Origin: a virus
DNA: 23,738 nucleotides
Direction: 5' to 3' (one strand)
Virus record (IMG/VR): IMGVR_UViG_3300030118_002457
Span: 1-23,738 of that record
The position numbers and the translations under genes are program-made. The notes below the pieces were generated by a model that was given only the letters and a program-made list of their open reading frames with translations, had not been told where the DNA came from and searched no databases. Position 1 is the stretch's first letter; each line of letters starts with the position of its first letter. Shown one piece after another: positions 13,872 through 22,689 of this stretch.

Positions 13872-14215
13872 GCAAGAAAATATTAGATAATGCTAGAAAG
13901 CATTTTAATGAAACAGTAATAGGTGAACTAAAAGAAATGGAAGTTCCAGAATGGGATACTACAATCTATTACCGTAATGGAACTAACTTCGCACAAGAGG
14001 CGAAAGTAATAGAACTACAAAACAGTGGCAAATCAGCAGAAGCACTAGTACAGGTGTTAATCAATCGTGCTTTAGATAAAAATGGTAAAAGATTATTTAC
14101 TGATATGGAAAAAGCAGAACTGATGAATGGTGTTGATCCTGCTGTTATATTAAAGATTGTTACAGGTTTGAACAATGCAAAAGGACCCAGTGTGGATGAA
14201 GCGTTGGGAAACTAA
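13868..14215 (+). CDS. Tail assembly chaperone, short form (G-like), 115 aa
   Basis: This is the unshifted product of the chaperone gene between tail tube and tape measure. It has the family pattern: a W-containing strand followed by TIYYRNGTNFAQEAKVIEL, then EALVQVLINRALDKNGKRLF and a terminal helix. It should bind the tape measure during tail assembly, as lambda gpG does, and be absent from virions. It ends at TAA 14213-14215, directly after a GGGAAAC slip site. The start overlaps the gp10-like stop by four bases. Confidence 0.87.
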   Translation: MSKKILDNARKHFNETVIGELKEMEVPEWDTTIYYRNGTNFAQEAKVIELQNSGKSAEALVQVLINRALDKNGKRLFTDMEKAELMNGVDPAVILKIVTGLNNAKGPSVDEALGN

Positions 14216-14418
14216 AAGCCGATAGGCACCTCTGGAGCCTATTCTATCTTGCACACGAAACCGGCTACAAGATAGAAGAAGTTCTACAAATGGATTACAC
14301 CATTGTGACCTATTGGTTAGCATTCTTAAAGGAGAAAGCAGATGGCAACATCAGAAACAATAGAACTCAAAATAAAACTGGACGACAGAGCATCCCGGCA
14401 GTTAAAAGACATAGATAA
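13868..14418 (+). CDS. Tail assembly chaperone, frameshifted long form (GT-like), about 183 aa
   Basis: After the heptamer GGGAAAC (14206-14212) the -1 frame is open to TAA at 14416-14418. The added 68 residues begin LKADRHLWSLFYLAHETGY and continue IEEVLQMDYTIVTYWLAFLK. They resemble the T domain of lambda-type chaperones (a WxLxYLAxETG-like helix followed by a YWLAFL helix). No start codon with a ribosome site exists for a separate T protein, so frameshifting is the natural route. The T frame overlaps the tape measure start by 77 bases, as in lambda. The long form would recruit tail tube subunits to the tape measure; the ratio to the short form is set by slippage. Confidence 0.85.
14206..14266 (+). 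promoter_or_regulatory. Programmed -1 frameshift signal: slippery heptamer plus structured stimulator
   Basis: In the 0 frame, G GGA AAC is followed at once by the TAA stop; slippage re-pairs on GGG AAA. Nine bases after it, ATAGGC (14222-14227) pairs with GCCTAT (14237-14242), with CC/GG inside the loop. An outer helix AGCCG (14217-14221) with CGGCT (14262-14266) can enclose it, only four bases from the slip site. Heptamer, adjacent stop and stem spacing all match known -1 signals. Confidence 0.85.
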
Positions 14419-16978
14419 AGCACTTAACAGCCTGAATGGTCGCATGGGCGGTCTTGCTACGAGTTCAAATGTGTCAGCCGGTGCAATAGGTGGCCTAGTC
14501 AGTAGATTAGGTGTCGCAAAGATAGCCATGGGTGCTTTAGGTATCGCTTCCGTGGCAGTTACCAAAGCAGTCTTAAATAATGCAAGAGCATTTGAGTCCG
14601 TTACAGCACAACTTCAAATATTAGATGGTGATACTAATCAATACATCGCTACGCTATCAAAAATAGCAAAAGAAACAAGGTCAGACTTTCCTGCTGTCGT
14701 TGAGTTGTTTACAAAACTAAAAGCAACTACAGGAGAGTTAGGATTTTCAACTGCACAGGTTGAAGAACTTACCACAAAGTTTTCTAAAGCACTAGTTGTT
14801 GCTGGTGCCGACGCACAGACATCCGCAGGTGTTATTAGACAGTTCGGTCAAGCAATGGCATCCGGATCAGTTCGTGGTGATGAGTTTATATCTATCTCAG
14901 AAGGTCTAGGTATCGTACTTGCTGATTTGGCAAAAGAAAGCGGACATACAATCGGATCACTAAGAGAGATGTCGCAAAAAGGCGAACTGACTGCTGAAGT
15001 CTTTGCCGATATGATATTTAGGTCTGAGGAGATTGACAGAAAGTTTGACAAGATGTCAATCACAACGGATCAACTTCGAACACAGTTAGCGAACAATGTT
15101 ATGCAACTAAGTGCCCTTGTTGCAGAAGGCTCAAAGGTAAAACCAGTATTTGATTTAGCAACAGAGGCATTGAATAACTTTCTTGAGGTAATACTTGAAG
15201 GTAATAGAGCCGCAAACGCAATAAGTCCTATAACAAAATCTATCAATAAACTTAAAGGTGAACTAAAAGCATTACAAGCCGTCGAAGATGGTTTAGATGT
15301 TAGAATAGGCTTCGAAGAAGGTGATGCATCTCCTGGACTAGAACAAGGTGATAACATGCTTGACTTCGCTAATGACTTAGCGTCAAAATATGCGGAATCA
15401 TATGGTATTGCTACAAAAGAAACTGAAAAGAATACTGAAGCATTAACTAAAAATCAACAGAAAATAAAAGAAATAAAGGCACTTATTGCAGATTTAGAAA
15501 GTTTCCAAAGAGCCCAAACTAACGCCTTAAAAGAACAAAATCAAGAACTTGATACTAGTGCATCTAAAGAAGAAGCACATAGAAAAGAACTATTAGAAAC
15601 AGTATATGTTTATGGTGATGCCTTAAAAGAGGCTATGGCATATAAGACAGAACTTCAAACACTTGAAGAAGAACTACGAAAAAATCAACTTGCATTACAC
15701 AACTATAACAGAGCCTTCCACGCAGGTGTCAATCGTGTAGGTGAAGGTGAAGAAGCCAGTCGAAAGTACAAAGAAGAAACAACTGCTTTAAGCGAAGCCA
15801 TTATGCGTACAGTAGAAAAGATTGCAAAACTAAAACACGAAATGGAGTTAGCCGCAAATCCTTACTTAGTATTGATTGAAGAACATAAAAAACTTACAAA
15901 AGAATCCGCACTACTTAGTGAGCAGTTAGAGATTGCAAAACAAAAAATGAAAGAAAAAGGTGCTGACACTGAAGTATATGCATATGTTATAGCAGGTCTG
16001 GAAGAACAAATAAAAGGTGTAAATGAAGAACTAGATAAGTTCAATGAAAAAGCAGACCCATCATTAGAAGAACAGGTTAATAAAACTCTTAAACTAAATG
16101 AAGAAAATGAAAAGTTATTCAAACAATATGCAGAAGGTACTAGAACAGTAGAACAACTTGCAGAAGCGGCAAGAATATTAGGTGTAGAGTTTGAGATGGA
16201 AGAAGAGTTAGAAACTTTCAAAGAGTTTACCGACAGAATGAATAAAGCCTCAAGAGCATCAGTTAATCTAACAAACAATCAAAAGAAACTATTAGCCGAA
16301 CTTGAAAAACAGAAAAAAGCAGGTAAAGAACTAACAGATATACAAAAACATCAGTTTGAAACACTATCTAAGTTATATCAAGATGCAGATGACAATGCAT
16401 TCAACTTAGCAAAATCTGTAGCAGAAGCATTCGATAAAAGTATTAGTTCTGTATCAGGTGCAATGGCAGACATGCTGTTAGGACTAGGCAACGGGTTTAG
16501 TTCATTAGAAGACATAGCATTACAAACATTAAGAAGCATTACATCAGCACTGATAGAAGCATTCATAAGACAACAAATCTTAGGACAATCTTTAGGTGCA
16601 GGATCAGCCGGACTACTAAGTGGAGTAGGTGGTCTATTATCTGCCGCAGGTCCGGCTGGTATAGCCGCGGGCTTAGGTCTAGCGGCAGTAGGTATGTTCT
16701 TAGGCAGACGAGCAGACGGAGGCAATGTATCTGCGAATAGACCATACTTAGTGGGCGAGCGTGGCCCAGAACTTATGATCCCAAATAAACAAGGGACAAT
16801 AATATCAAACGAAGAACTTAACGCACCTGGAAATAAAGGAGACTTAACAGTTAACTTTAACATAAACGCAATCGACACACAAACAGGTACAGAGTTCTTA
16901 ATAGAAAACAAAAGAGTTATAACAGGTGTCGTGCAGGATGCATTTAGAAGAAGGGCTACTGCAGGACCATTAGGATAA
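14342..16978 (+). CDS. Tail tape measure protein, 878 aa
   Basis: This is the longest gene of the tail module and follows the chaperone. Residues about 75-255 are a tape measure domain (ESVTAQLQILDG, then GVIRQFGQAMASGSVRGDEF, SISEGLGIVLADLAK and GELTAEVFADMI). Residues about 350-680 are long charged coiled coils. A hydrophobic, Gly/Ala-rich stretch lies near 748-790 and may become a membrane-spanning part during DNA ejection. The C-terminus has the typical VGERGPELMIPN motif. At roughly 0.15 nm per residue the tail would be about 130 nm. AAGGAG lies eight bases before the ATG, inside the chaperone T frame. Confidence 0.95.
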   Translation: MATSETIELKIKLDDRASRQLKDIDKALNSLNGRMGGLATSSNVSAGAIGGLVSRLGVAKIAMGALGIASVAVTKAVLNNARAFESVTAQLQILDGDTNQYIATLSKIAKETRSDFPAVVELFTKLKATTGELGFSTAQVEELTTKFSKALVVAGADAQTSAGVIRQFGQAMASGSVRGDEFISISEGLGIVLADLAKESGHTIGSLREMSQKGELTAEVFADMIFRSEEIDRKFDKMSITTDQLRTQLANNVMQLSALVAEGSKVKPVFDLATEALNNFLEVILEGNRAANAISPITKSINKLKGELKALQAVEDGLDVRIGFEEGDASPGLEQGDNMLDFANDLASKYAESYGIATKETEKNTEALTKNQQKIKEIKALIADLESFQRAQTNALKEQNQELDTSASKEEAHRKELLETVYVYGDALKEAMAYKTELQTLEEELRKNQLALHNYNRAFHAGVNRVGEGEEASRKYKEETTALSEAIMRTVEKIAKLKHEMELAANPYLVLIEEHKKLTKESALLSEQLEIAKQKMKEKGADTEVYAYVIAGLEEQIKGVNEELDKFNEKADPSLEEQVNKTLKLNEENEKLFKQYAEGTRTVEQLAEAARILGVEFEMEEELETFKEFTDRMNKASRASVNLTNNQKKLLAELEKQKKAGKELTDIQKHQFETLSKLYQDADDNAFNLAKSVAEAFDKSISSVSGAMADMLLGLGNGFSSLEDIALQTLRSITSALIEAFIRQQILGQSLGAGSAGLLSGVGGLLSAAGPAGIAAGLGLAAVGMFLGRRADGGNVSANRPYLVGERGPELMIPNKQGTIISNEELNAPGNKGDLTVNFNINAIDTQTGTEFLIENKRVITGVVQDAFRRRATAGPLG

Positions 16979-16988
16979 GGAGCAAAAC

Positions 16989-18926
16989 ATGGGATACGAC
17001 TTAAGACATTATACACAAACATTTCAATCAAGCAGTAGAGCAAACGGAGACAGCAATGCAATACTTCGTAAATATCCATTCGTTGTATCAAGACAGGCAT
17101 TAGTAGCATCAATCAAAGAAGCAAACGTGCTAGATAGTCAAAGAAATCCAAACGGATATACAGCCGCACAAATGGCAGATAAGATTATCGAAGCGTGGGA
17201 TAATATTATGTATTACGATTGGGCAAATACATCAAATACAATGAACGGAACAGGATATGGATACGCAAATCCTAAACCGATAGATCCAGGAATATCTAAT
17301 GGATCATCATGGGCAGATCCAGGCTTCTGGAGTTTTAATGCAATGTATTTTATAGCATATAAGGCAACAGGAGCACCAACATCAGGTATTAGAACAGCAG
17401 AACAAGTTTTTGCAGATACAAGCATTATTTTATTACCAAGCAAAGGATATACAGTTAATAGTAAGAACTATCAAAGACCACCGTTCTTAGGACTAGACAA
17501 AAGAGGTTATATACAGAACGATACAACAAATGCATATACAGCCATACAAGCAACTACGCCAGGTGGTGACGATTTTGGTCTAACTTTAACACTAGACGGA
17601 AGCAATAGGGTGACTGGTATAAGCAATCCAGCATCATCGACACACGATGATGTATCTAGTTCAACATCAGGCAACACTTTGAACCCACAACTGCTTACAA
17701 TCCATGAGTTTGACATATATCACGATGATTTAAATGTAAATGGTAATGATTTTTCATATAATACAGCATATAGTGGCGCAGATAACATAGAAACATCAAC
17801 AAAATACTTCGATTTACAAGCAGGTAAGTTTTCAGTGACGATTTCAGGCGGAAAAGTCACAGCAATCACACCTGTAGCACGAAATGACGGTGATGGCACC
17901 AGTTGTTCGGGTGGTTGGAACTATGACGCAACAAATAATGACTATATGGAGTTATCTTTTCAGATTGGATCAATAGATAACACAAAAATACGACCAAGAG
18001 TATTATACAGAACAAATAGTTCAGCAGATAACGGTGTAGGAAACAAAGCAACAGTAGATATTACAGATGTAGATAGTGAGTTTGATCCAGGACATAACTT
18101 AGTACAAGGTGACTGCACAACAGCATTCGCAACAGGTCCATTTGGTGATACAAATCACGGCTTCAAAGTAGATCCTACTGTAGGACTGATGTCTACACTA
18201 GATAGTGGATTCACAAACAGAACATGGCCAAACGGATCAGATGTAAATGCAGTAGATCCAGCAACAGTTAGAATAACACACGAAAGACCTATTCTAACAA
18301 CACAATCAAGAAGTTTAAAATCAACAACAGTAGGGACAGGAGCACATAGATTATCATTTGAGTTCGAATACGCTCCAATGGAAGCAGATGTAGGACAAAG
18401 ATTTATTAGAGCATTCGAAGAATATAAAGGTGCATCACAATCAATAAACTTATACATCCCAAACGTTGCGATTGACCACTGGGAAGGATACGTTACAGAT
18501 AATATATCAAAAACTGACCAGTCAGAGATGTGGAACTATAGACAACATATTCACACAGGTTCAGCAGGTGATAGACAGATAGTAGTAGGCGGACATGTCC
18601 CAGGTGGAGGTGGAGTCCCTGCAGGAACTTACTTCGTTACAACTAAAAACGATAAGATATATCAGGTCATGGGCAACTCAAACGCCGCAGATGAATATGG
18701 TAGAATGGCATATTCGGTTGAACCACCGTTGATAGATAACTGTTCAGGTCATAGTATTTTATCAAATAGCAGGGCTCTGTCTGGTGATAACCAAGACGGA
18801 TCGTTAGATGCAGTAAGAGGTAAATACTTCTTAGTAAAAGTATTCTTAGTAGATGACGTTTTAGATTACACAGTAGATGCCGCAGGCTTCTATAGAATGT
18901 CGTTTAAGTTTAGGGAAGCATTATAA
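16989..18926 (+). CDS. Distal tail / minor tail protein with long N-terminal extension, 645 aa
   Basis: The C-terminal 215 residues resemble DUF2460-like or lambda M-like distal tail proteins. The pattern is ERPILTTQSRSLKSTTVGTG, then LSFEFEYAPMEADVG, a strand SINLYIPNVAIDHWEG, and a closing FYRMSFKFREAL. The first 430 residues are not recognised. They are Gly/Asn/Thr/Asp-rich and look like an inserted or added surface domain. The gene follows the tape measure and precedes a DUF2163-like gene, the order of gene transfer agents. ATAAGGAG gives a strong ribosome site. Its stop overlaps the next start by one base. Confidence 0.72.
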   Translation: MGYDLRHYTQTFQSSSRANGDSNAILRKYPFVVSRQALVASIKEANVLDSQRNPNGYTAAQMADKIIEAWDNIMYYDWANTSNTMNGTGYGYANPKPIDPGISNGSSWADPGFWSFNAMYFIAYKATGAPTSGIRTAEQVFADTSIILLPSKGYTVNSKNYQRPPFLGLDKRGYIQNDTTNAYTAIQATTPGGDDFGLTLTLDGSNRVTGISNPASSTHDDVSSSTSGNTLNPQLLTIHEFDIYHDDLNVNGNDFSYNTAYSGADNIETSTKYFDLQAGKFSVTISGGKVTAITPVARNDGDGTSCSGGWNYDATNNDYMELSFQIGSIDNTKIRPRVLYRTNSSADNGVGNKATVDITDVDSEFDPGHNLVQGDCTTAFATGPFGDTNHGFKVDPTVGLMSTLDSGFTNRTWPNGSDVNAVDPATVRITHERPILTTQSRSLKSTTVGTGAHRLSFEFEYAPMEADVGQRFIRAFEEYKGASQSINLYIPNVAIDHWEGYVTDNISKTDQSEMWNYRQHIHTGSAGDRQIVVGGHVPGGGGVPAGTYFVTTKNDKIYQVMGNSNAADEYGRMAYSVEPPLIDNCSGHSILSNSRALSGDNQDGSLDAVRGKYFLVKVFLVDDVLDYTVDAAGFYRMSFKFREAL

Positions 18927-19492
18927 TGGCAAGAGGTGTAGCGTCAGCAACAGCAACAGAACTAGCAACAAAGAACTTCAACATAGTAAATCTGTTGGAG
19001 TTCCAAAACATAGGTGGTTCAAATACATATCTTACAGACGCACCAACAGATATAACTTACAGTAGTAATACATATGTATCAACAAGAGGTATGCTAGGTG
19101 TAAGTGATATTACAGAAGAAAACGAAATAAAGATTGAAAGTGTAGATATAACATTAAGTGCAGTAGCAACCGAAAACGTTAAACTATTCTTAGATTACGA
19201 TTATATAGATAGACGGGTACTAATACACAGAACAGTAATAGACGATAACTATACAATCATAGGAACACCTATCTTAGTGTTCGATGGTAGATTGGATCAA
19301 CCAAGAATACAAGAAGACTTTAAAAACAGAACAGCAACACTGGCAGTTACAGCAACATCACACTGGGCAGACTTCGAAGCAACAGAAGGCAGACACACAA
19401 ACGATACAGAACAACAAACATTGTTTGCAGGTGATAACTTCTTCGAAAACGCATCAGAAACACAAAAGGACACAAAGTGGGGACGAAGTTAA
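18926..19492 (+). CDS. DUF2163-like tail tip protein (lambda L position), 188 aa
   Basis: The sequence has the features of small tail-tip hub proteins: an N-terminal region on ligand and position (NLLEFQNIGGSNTYLTDAPT), a VFDGRLDQPRI strand and a C-terminal stretch GDNFFENASETQKDTKWGRS. The order with the NlpC/P60-like gene next and the J-like gene after it is the DUF2163/NlpC/J arrangement of gene transfer agents and lambdoid phages. A role in linking distal tail protein to the tip is inferred. It starts in a TAATG overlap and its end overlaps the next gene by 16 bases. Confidence 0.75.
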   Translation: MARGVASATATELATKNFNIVNLLEFQNIGGSNTYLTDAPTDITYSSNTYVSTRGMLGVSDITEENEIKIESVDITLSAVATENVKLFLDYDYIDRRVLIHRTVIDDNYTIIGTPILVFDGRLDQPRIQEDFKNRTATLAVTATSHWADFEATEGRHTNDTEQQTLFAGDNFFENASETQKDTKWGRS

Positions 19493-19899
19493 TAGATACA
19501 TGGGCACAAAACTTACTCAAGCAAACATTCGCTTGGGGAGTAAATGACTGTCATCAGTTATTATACCAGTTCGTAAAACTAACCAACCCACAATGGTCGG
19601 ATCCAAATAATCTAGGTAGATTAGCAGGAACATATAGTACGTGGAGAGAAGCAAACGAAGTAGCAAAAACACTAAAGATAGATGAATGGTTCAAAGAAAT
19701 AAACTATACAAAAAGACCAGTAAATAAAACACAAACAGGCGATATAGTATGGATGCCAAGCAAGAATAGAGCATGGGATATGTATATGCCAGTAATCTTC
19801 GGAGAAACAGTACTCTGTGGAGATCCAAGAACTAAAAAAATAGAAATGAAACATATGAGAGAGTTCGATAGATACTTCGAAGTATATAGGAGAAACTGA
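19477..19899 (+). CDS. NlpC/P60-like (DUF6950-type) tail tip protein, probably inactive, 140 aa
   Basis: FAWGVNDCHQLL (residues 18-29) is the Cys-containing motif of NlpC/P60-like tail peptidases, with C25 in the nucleophile place. TGDIVW (87-92) is the following strand. The His expected in the next strand is absent: the segment reads DMYMPVIFGE (101-110). It is probably a structural hub rather than an active wall hydrolase. The start is GTG 19477, supported by AAAAGGA six to seven bases upstream and by the lack of an in-frame ATG before the conserved motif. It lies in the lambda K position before the J-like gene. Confidence 0.75.
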   Translation: MGTKLIDTWAQNLLKQTFAWGVNDCHQLLYQFVKLTNPQWSDPNNLGRLAGTYSTWREANEVAKTLKIDEWFKEINYTKRPVNKTQTGDIVWMPSKNRAWDMYMPVIFGETVLCGDPRTKKIEMKHMREFDRYFEVYRRN

Positions 19900-21365
19900 T
19901 GCCAACAGCAATAGGTACCGCAATATTAACAGCAGTAGGATCAGCACTTGTTAAGAGTGCAGTAGCAACCTTTATCGTTGGTGCAGTAGTTATCGTAGGA
20001 ACAGTTGCATTAGCAACAAGAGCCTTAACAAGAAAACAAAGTCAAAGACAAAGAAGCACAGGCGGAACACTAGTTACAAAGTCAGGAACAAGCGTATCAA
20101 TACCTGTAGTATATGGTAAAAGAAGGATGGGTGGTCATCGTAGTCATATCTCAAGCGATGGAACAGATAATGTAAATCTACACTTAGTAGAAAGTTTATG
20201 CGAAGGACCGATAGAACATTTAGAAAAAGTATTCTTCAACGATGAACTAGTAGCAACATCAACACAAAGTTCCGGATCAAATGCAAACGCAAACTGGAAC
20301 TATGAAAGTAAGTATAACAGTACAGTAGAAATATACTTCTACGATGGATCACAAACAGCAGAAGCAGGACAAACTATACCTGGCTTCAACGATAGTGATA
20401 ATACAAGAGTAGGAAACAAAGTAGCATATGTATATCTTAAACTAACATGGGACGAAGATGTATATGGATCAGGTGCACCAAACATTACATATACAATCAA
20501 AGGCAAAAAAGTCCCAGCGATTGGTGGAGTAGAAAGTAATGACGCAGGAGCATCACTTACATATTCAAGCAATCCTGCAAGATGTATATACGATTATCTT
20601 ACAAATAGTTTATATGGAAAAAGCATTCCAAAAGATTTATTAGATACAACAACATTCAATAACGCAAAAACATATTCAGACGAAACAGTAGCAAAGACAG
20701 CCTCAGATGCAACAGCAGTTACAAGATATGAGTGCAACGCATATATTGATACACAACAAAGCGTATTAAACAATGTAGAAGAACTCTTAACAACATGCAG
20801 AGCAGGACTTATTACAGGCGACAAATATAAACTTATAGTAGATGAACCAGTATCAGCGTCAGGCGTAGCAATCAATGACGATAATATTATTGGTGATATC
20901 AACTATCTACAAGCAAATAAAAAGACACTGTTGAACTCCCTTAGAGTGACGTTTCCAAACGAAGATAGCACATTTAACTTCCAAGAAGATGTAGTTACAG
21001 TGCAAAGTACAACGTTGCAAAATAGTTCAAACGATAACATCGTACTAAAACAAGATATGGAACTACCAAATACAACAAACAAAGAGATGGTTCAGCGTAT
21101 CGCAACAGAAGAAATAAATCAAAGCAGACAGTCAGGTATTGTAGAAGTAGAAGTAGATCCAAGCCTTATCAACTTAACAGTAGGAGATGTAGTTACATTT
21201 ACAAATACAACGTTAGGTCAAACAAACAAGACATATCGTATCCTACAAACCGTGATAAAACCGGATCATCGCATAGGGCTAAATATGAGAGAGTACGATA
21301 CAAACGTGTACTGGGATAACAACAAAAATATTATAACAAATAACAAAGACGATACGGATCATTAA
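19899..21365 (+). CDS. J-like tail tip attachment protein, 488 aa
   Basis: The N-terminus has a hydrophobic segment (about residues 20-42) and a basic turn. It is followed by SIPVVYGKRRMGG and VNLHLVESLCEGPIEHLEKV, both characteristic of lambda J-type tip proteins. The middle includes RCIYDYLTNSLYGKSIPKD, also a J-type pattern. At 488 residues it is less than half the length of lambda J and lacks the C-terminal receptor-binding repeats; the fibre gene that follows immediately may supply that function. Its ATG overlaps the previous stop (TGATG). Role: baseplate hub and host contact. Confidence 0.85.
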   Translation: MPTAIGTAILTAVGSALVKSAVATFIVGAVVIVGTVALATRALTRKQSQRQRSTGGTLVTKSGTSVSIPVVYGKRRMGGHRSHISSDGTDNVNLHLVESLCEGPIEHLEKVFFNDELVATSTQSSGSNANANWNYESKYNSTVEIYFYDGSQTAEAGQTIPGFNDSDNTRVGNKVAYVYLKLTWDEDVYGSGAPNITYTIKGKKVPAIGGVESNDAGASLTYSSNPARCIYDYLTNSLYGKSIPKDLLDTTTFNNAKTYSDETVAKTASDATAVTRYECNAYIDTQQSVLNNVEELLTTCRAGLITGDKYKLIVDEPVSASGVAINDDNIIGDINYLQANKKTLLNSLRVTFPNEDSTFNFQEDVVTVQSTTLQNSSNDNIVLKQDMELPNTTNKEMVQRIATEEINQSRQSGIVEVEVDPSLINLTVGDVVTFTNTTLGQTNKTYRILQTVIKPDHRIGLNMREYDTNVYWDNNKNIITNNKDDTDH

Positions 21366-22466
21366 ATGAGCATCATTACACCAGGAACAGCGGCGGCAGG
21401 ATCGATAACAACATCACAGTTGGCAAACGATAGTGTCGATGATACAAAGATTAACTTCGGTACGGGAACAAACCAGGTTAATACAGATGACTTACCTGAA
21501 GGCTCAACAAATCAATATCACACAAACGAAAGAGTAGATGATAGAGTAAATGCATTATTACAAGCAGGTGCAAATATTACTTTAACATATGACGATACAG
21601 CAAATACACTTACGATAGCGGCTGTAGAAGACAACTTATCAAACAACGATACAGACGATTTAAGTGAAGGGAGTTCAAACTTATACTTCACAAACGCAAG
21701 AGCAAAGTCCGGAGTACTAACAACACATAGTGGTAATATTACTTTAGGTTCAGATGCAATCGTAAATATCGTAGGCGGAACAGATAGTGGCGAATACATA
21801 TACCTTAACGCACCACAGAACTTCATAGGCGTCAGTGGAGTAGGCTTTCAGTTCGATACAACAACAGGACCGAACGCCGCAAAAATAAGTGCATATGGTA
21901 CAACAGATATAGCAATAGATGAAAACTTAGACTTAAATGGCAACTTAGATGTAAGCGGACATATAGCAAACGATAGAACATTATTAGGTGCATATAATGT
22001 ATCAGCGGCACAAATCAAAGCAGACAATAATAGTAGATGGCCTGCAATGATTATCGAAGGATATGGAGACGGTCCATTTAGCATGACTAATCCTTCCATA
22101 TTCTTTATTCAAGGTGCAGGTAGTTCTGGATCAATAACAGCATTAGACAGTGGTGATAGATTTGGAGTAATAGGTGCAATCGCTTCAAATGGTGCAACAT
22201 TACCTACAACTGCAAATACACAGATTGAAATGATGACCACAGAAGCACAAACAGGATCAGCACGTGGTGCCAAAGTTACTGTGAATACAACTTCAAATGG
22301 TTCAACATCAAGAGTAGAAACAGCAAAGTTCCACGGTAATGATACAACACTGATTAATCTTATCGCTAGTGGTACAATAGTATTATCAAATCTACCTACA
22401 TCAGATCCAACAAACGCAGGACAGTTATATAACGATAGCGGAACATTAAAAGTGAGTGCAGGATAA
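21366..22466 (+). CDS. Second tail fibre protein sharing modules with the large fibre, 366 aa
   Basis: The start is directly after the J-like stop. The N-terminus reads PGTAAAGSITTSQLANDSVD, a common marine phage fibre opening. EGSTNQYHTNERVDDRV (about residues 42-58) and EGSSNLYFTNARAKSG (about 99-114) match repeats in the 999-residue fibre. Residues about 207-328 match the two large modules of that fibre (IKADNNSRWPAMI; GDRFGVIGAIASNGATLP; MTTEAQTGSARGAKVTV). The C-terminus ends in LPTSDPTNAGQLYNDSGTLK, also a recurrent fibre ending. I infer a second or attachment-side fibre that evolved by module duplication. Confidence 0.85.
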   Translation: MSIITPGTAAAGSITTSQLANDSVDDTKINFGTGTNQVNTDDLPEGSTNQYHTNERVDDRVNALLQAGANITLTYDDTANTLTIAAVEDNLSNNDTDDLSEGSSNLYFTNARAKSGVLTTHSGNITLGSDAIVNIVGGTDSGEYIYLNAPQNFIGVSGVGFQFDTTTGPNAAKISAYGTTDIAIDENLDLNGNLDVSGHIANDRTLLGAYNVSAAQIKADNNSRWPAMIIEGYGDGPFSMTNPSIFFIQGAGSSGSITALDSGDRFGVIGAIASNGATLPTTANTQIEMMTTEAQTGSARGAKVTVNTTSNGSTSRVETAKFHGNDTTLINLIASGTIVLSNLPTSDPTNAGQLYNDSGTLKVSAG

Positions 22467-22684
22467 TGTTAGAACAAAGAGCAAACACAAAACATAGTTA
22501 CACAGTTATGAGATTAGATTTTATGTTAGATAGATATAAAGATTATGGCTTCATAGACTTAACAGAGTTGCATGAGTTCGTAGTAGAGTTCAGACAACTA
22601 CCAAAAAATAAACAAACAAAGTACGCATTCTTATTAGACGAATGTGCAGAACTGTGGGACGCCGCAGAACAACCTATGAGATAA
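22466..22684 (+). CDS. Hypothetical protein, 72 aa
   Basis: The ATG overlaps the fibre stop (TAATG), with no Shine-Dalgarno site, so translation is probably coupled. The sequence is helical and charged (FMLDRYKDYGFIDLTELHEF, and LPKNKQTKYAFLLDECAELW). It has no membrane span and I do not recognise a family. Being last in the fibre transcript, it could be a fibre chaperone or a small accessory factor, but this is a guess from position. Confidence 0.72.
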   Translation: MLEQRANTKHSYTVMRLDFMLDRYKDYGFIDLTELHEFVVEFRQLPKNKQTKYAFLLDECAELWDAAEQPMR

Positions 22685-22689
22685 CTAAG

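Noticed and set aside
14216-14418. Separate gene for the T-like domain
   Set aside because: Its frame has no start codon with a ribosome site before the conserved helix, while a perfect slip site joins it to the chaperone.
22642-22689. Upstream start for the DUF5824-like gene
   Set aside because: The extra 16 residues lie entirely within the preceding gene in another frame; the ATG at 22690 begins with a typical MAKK start.
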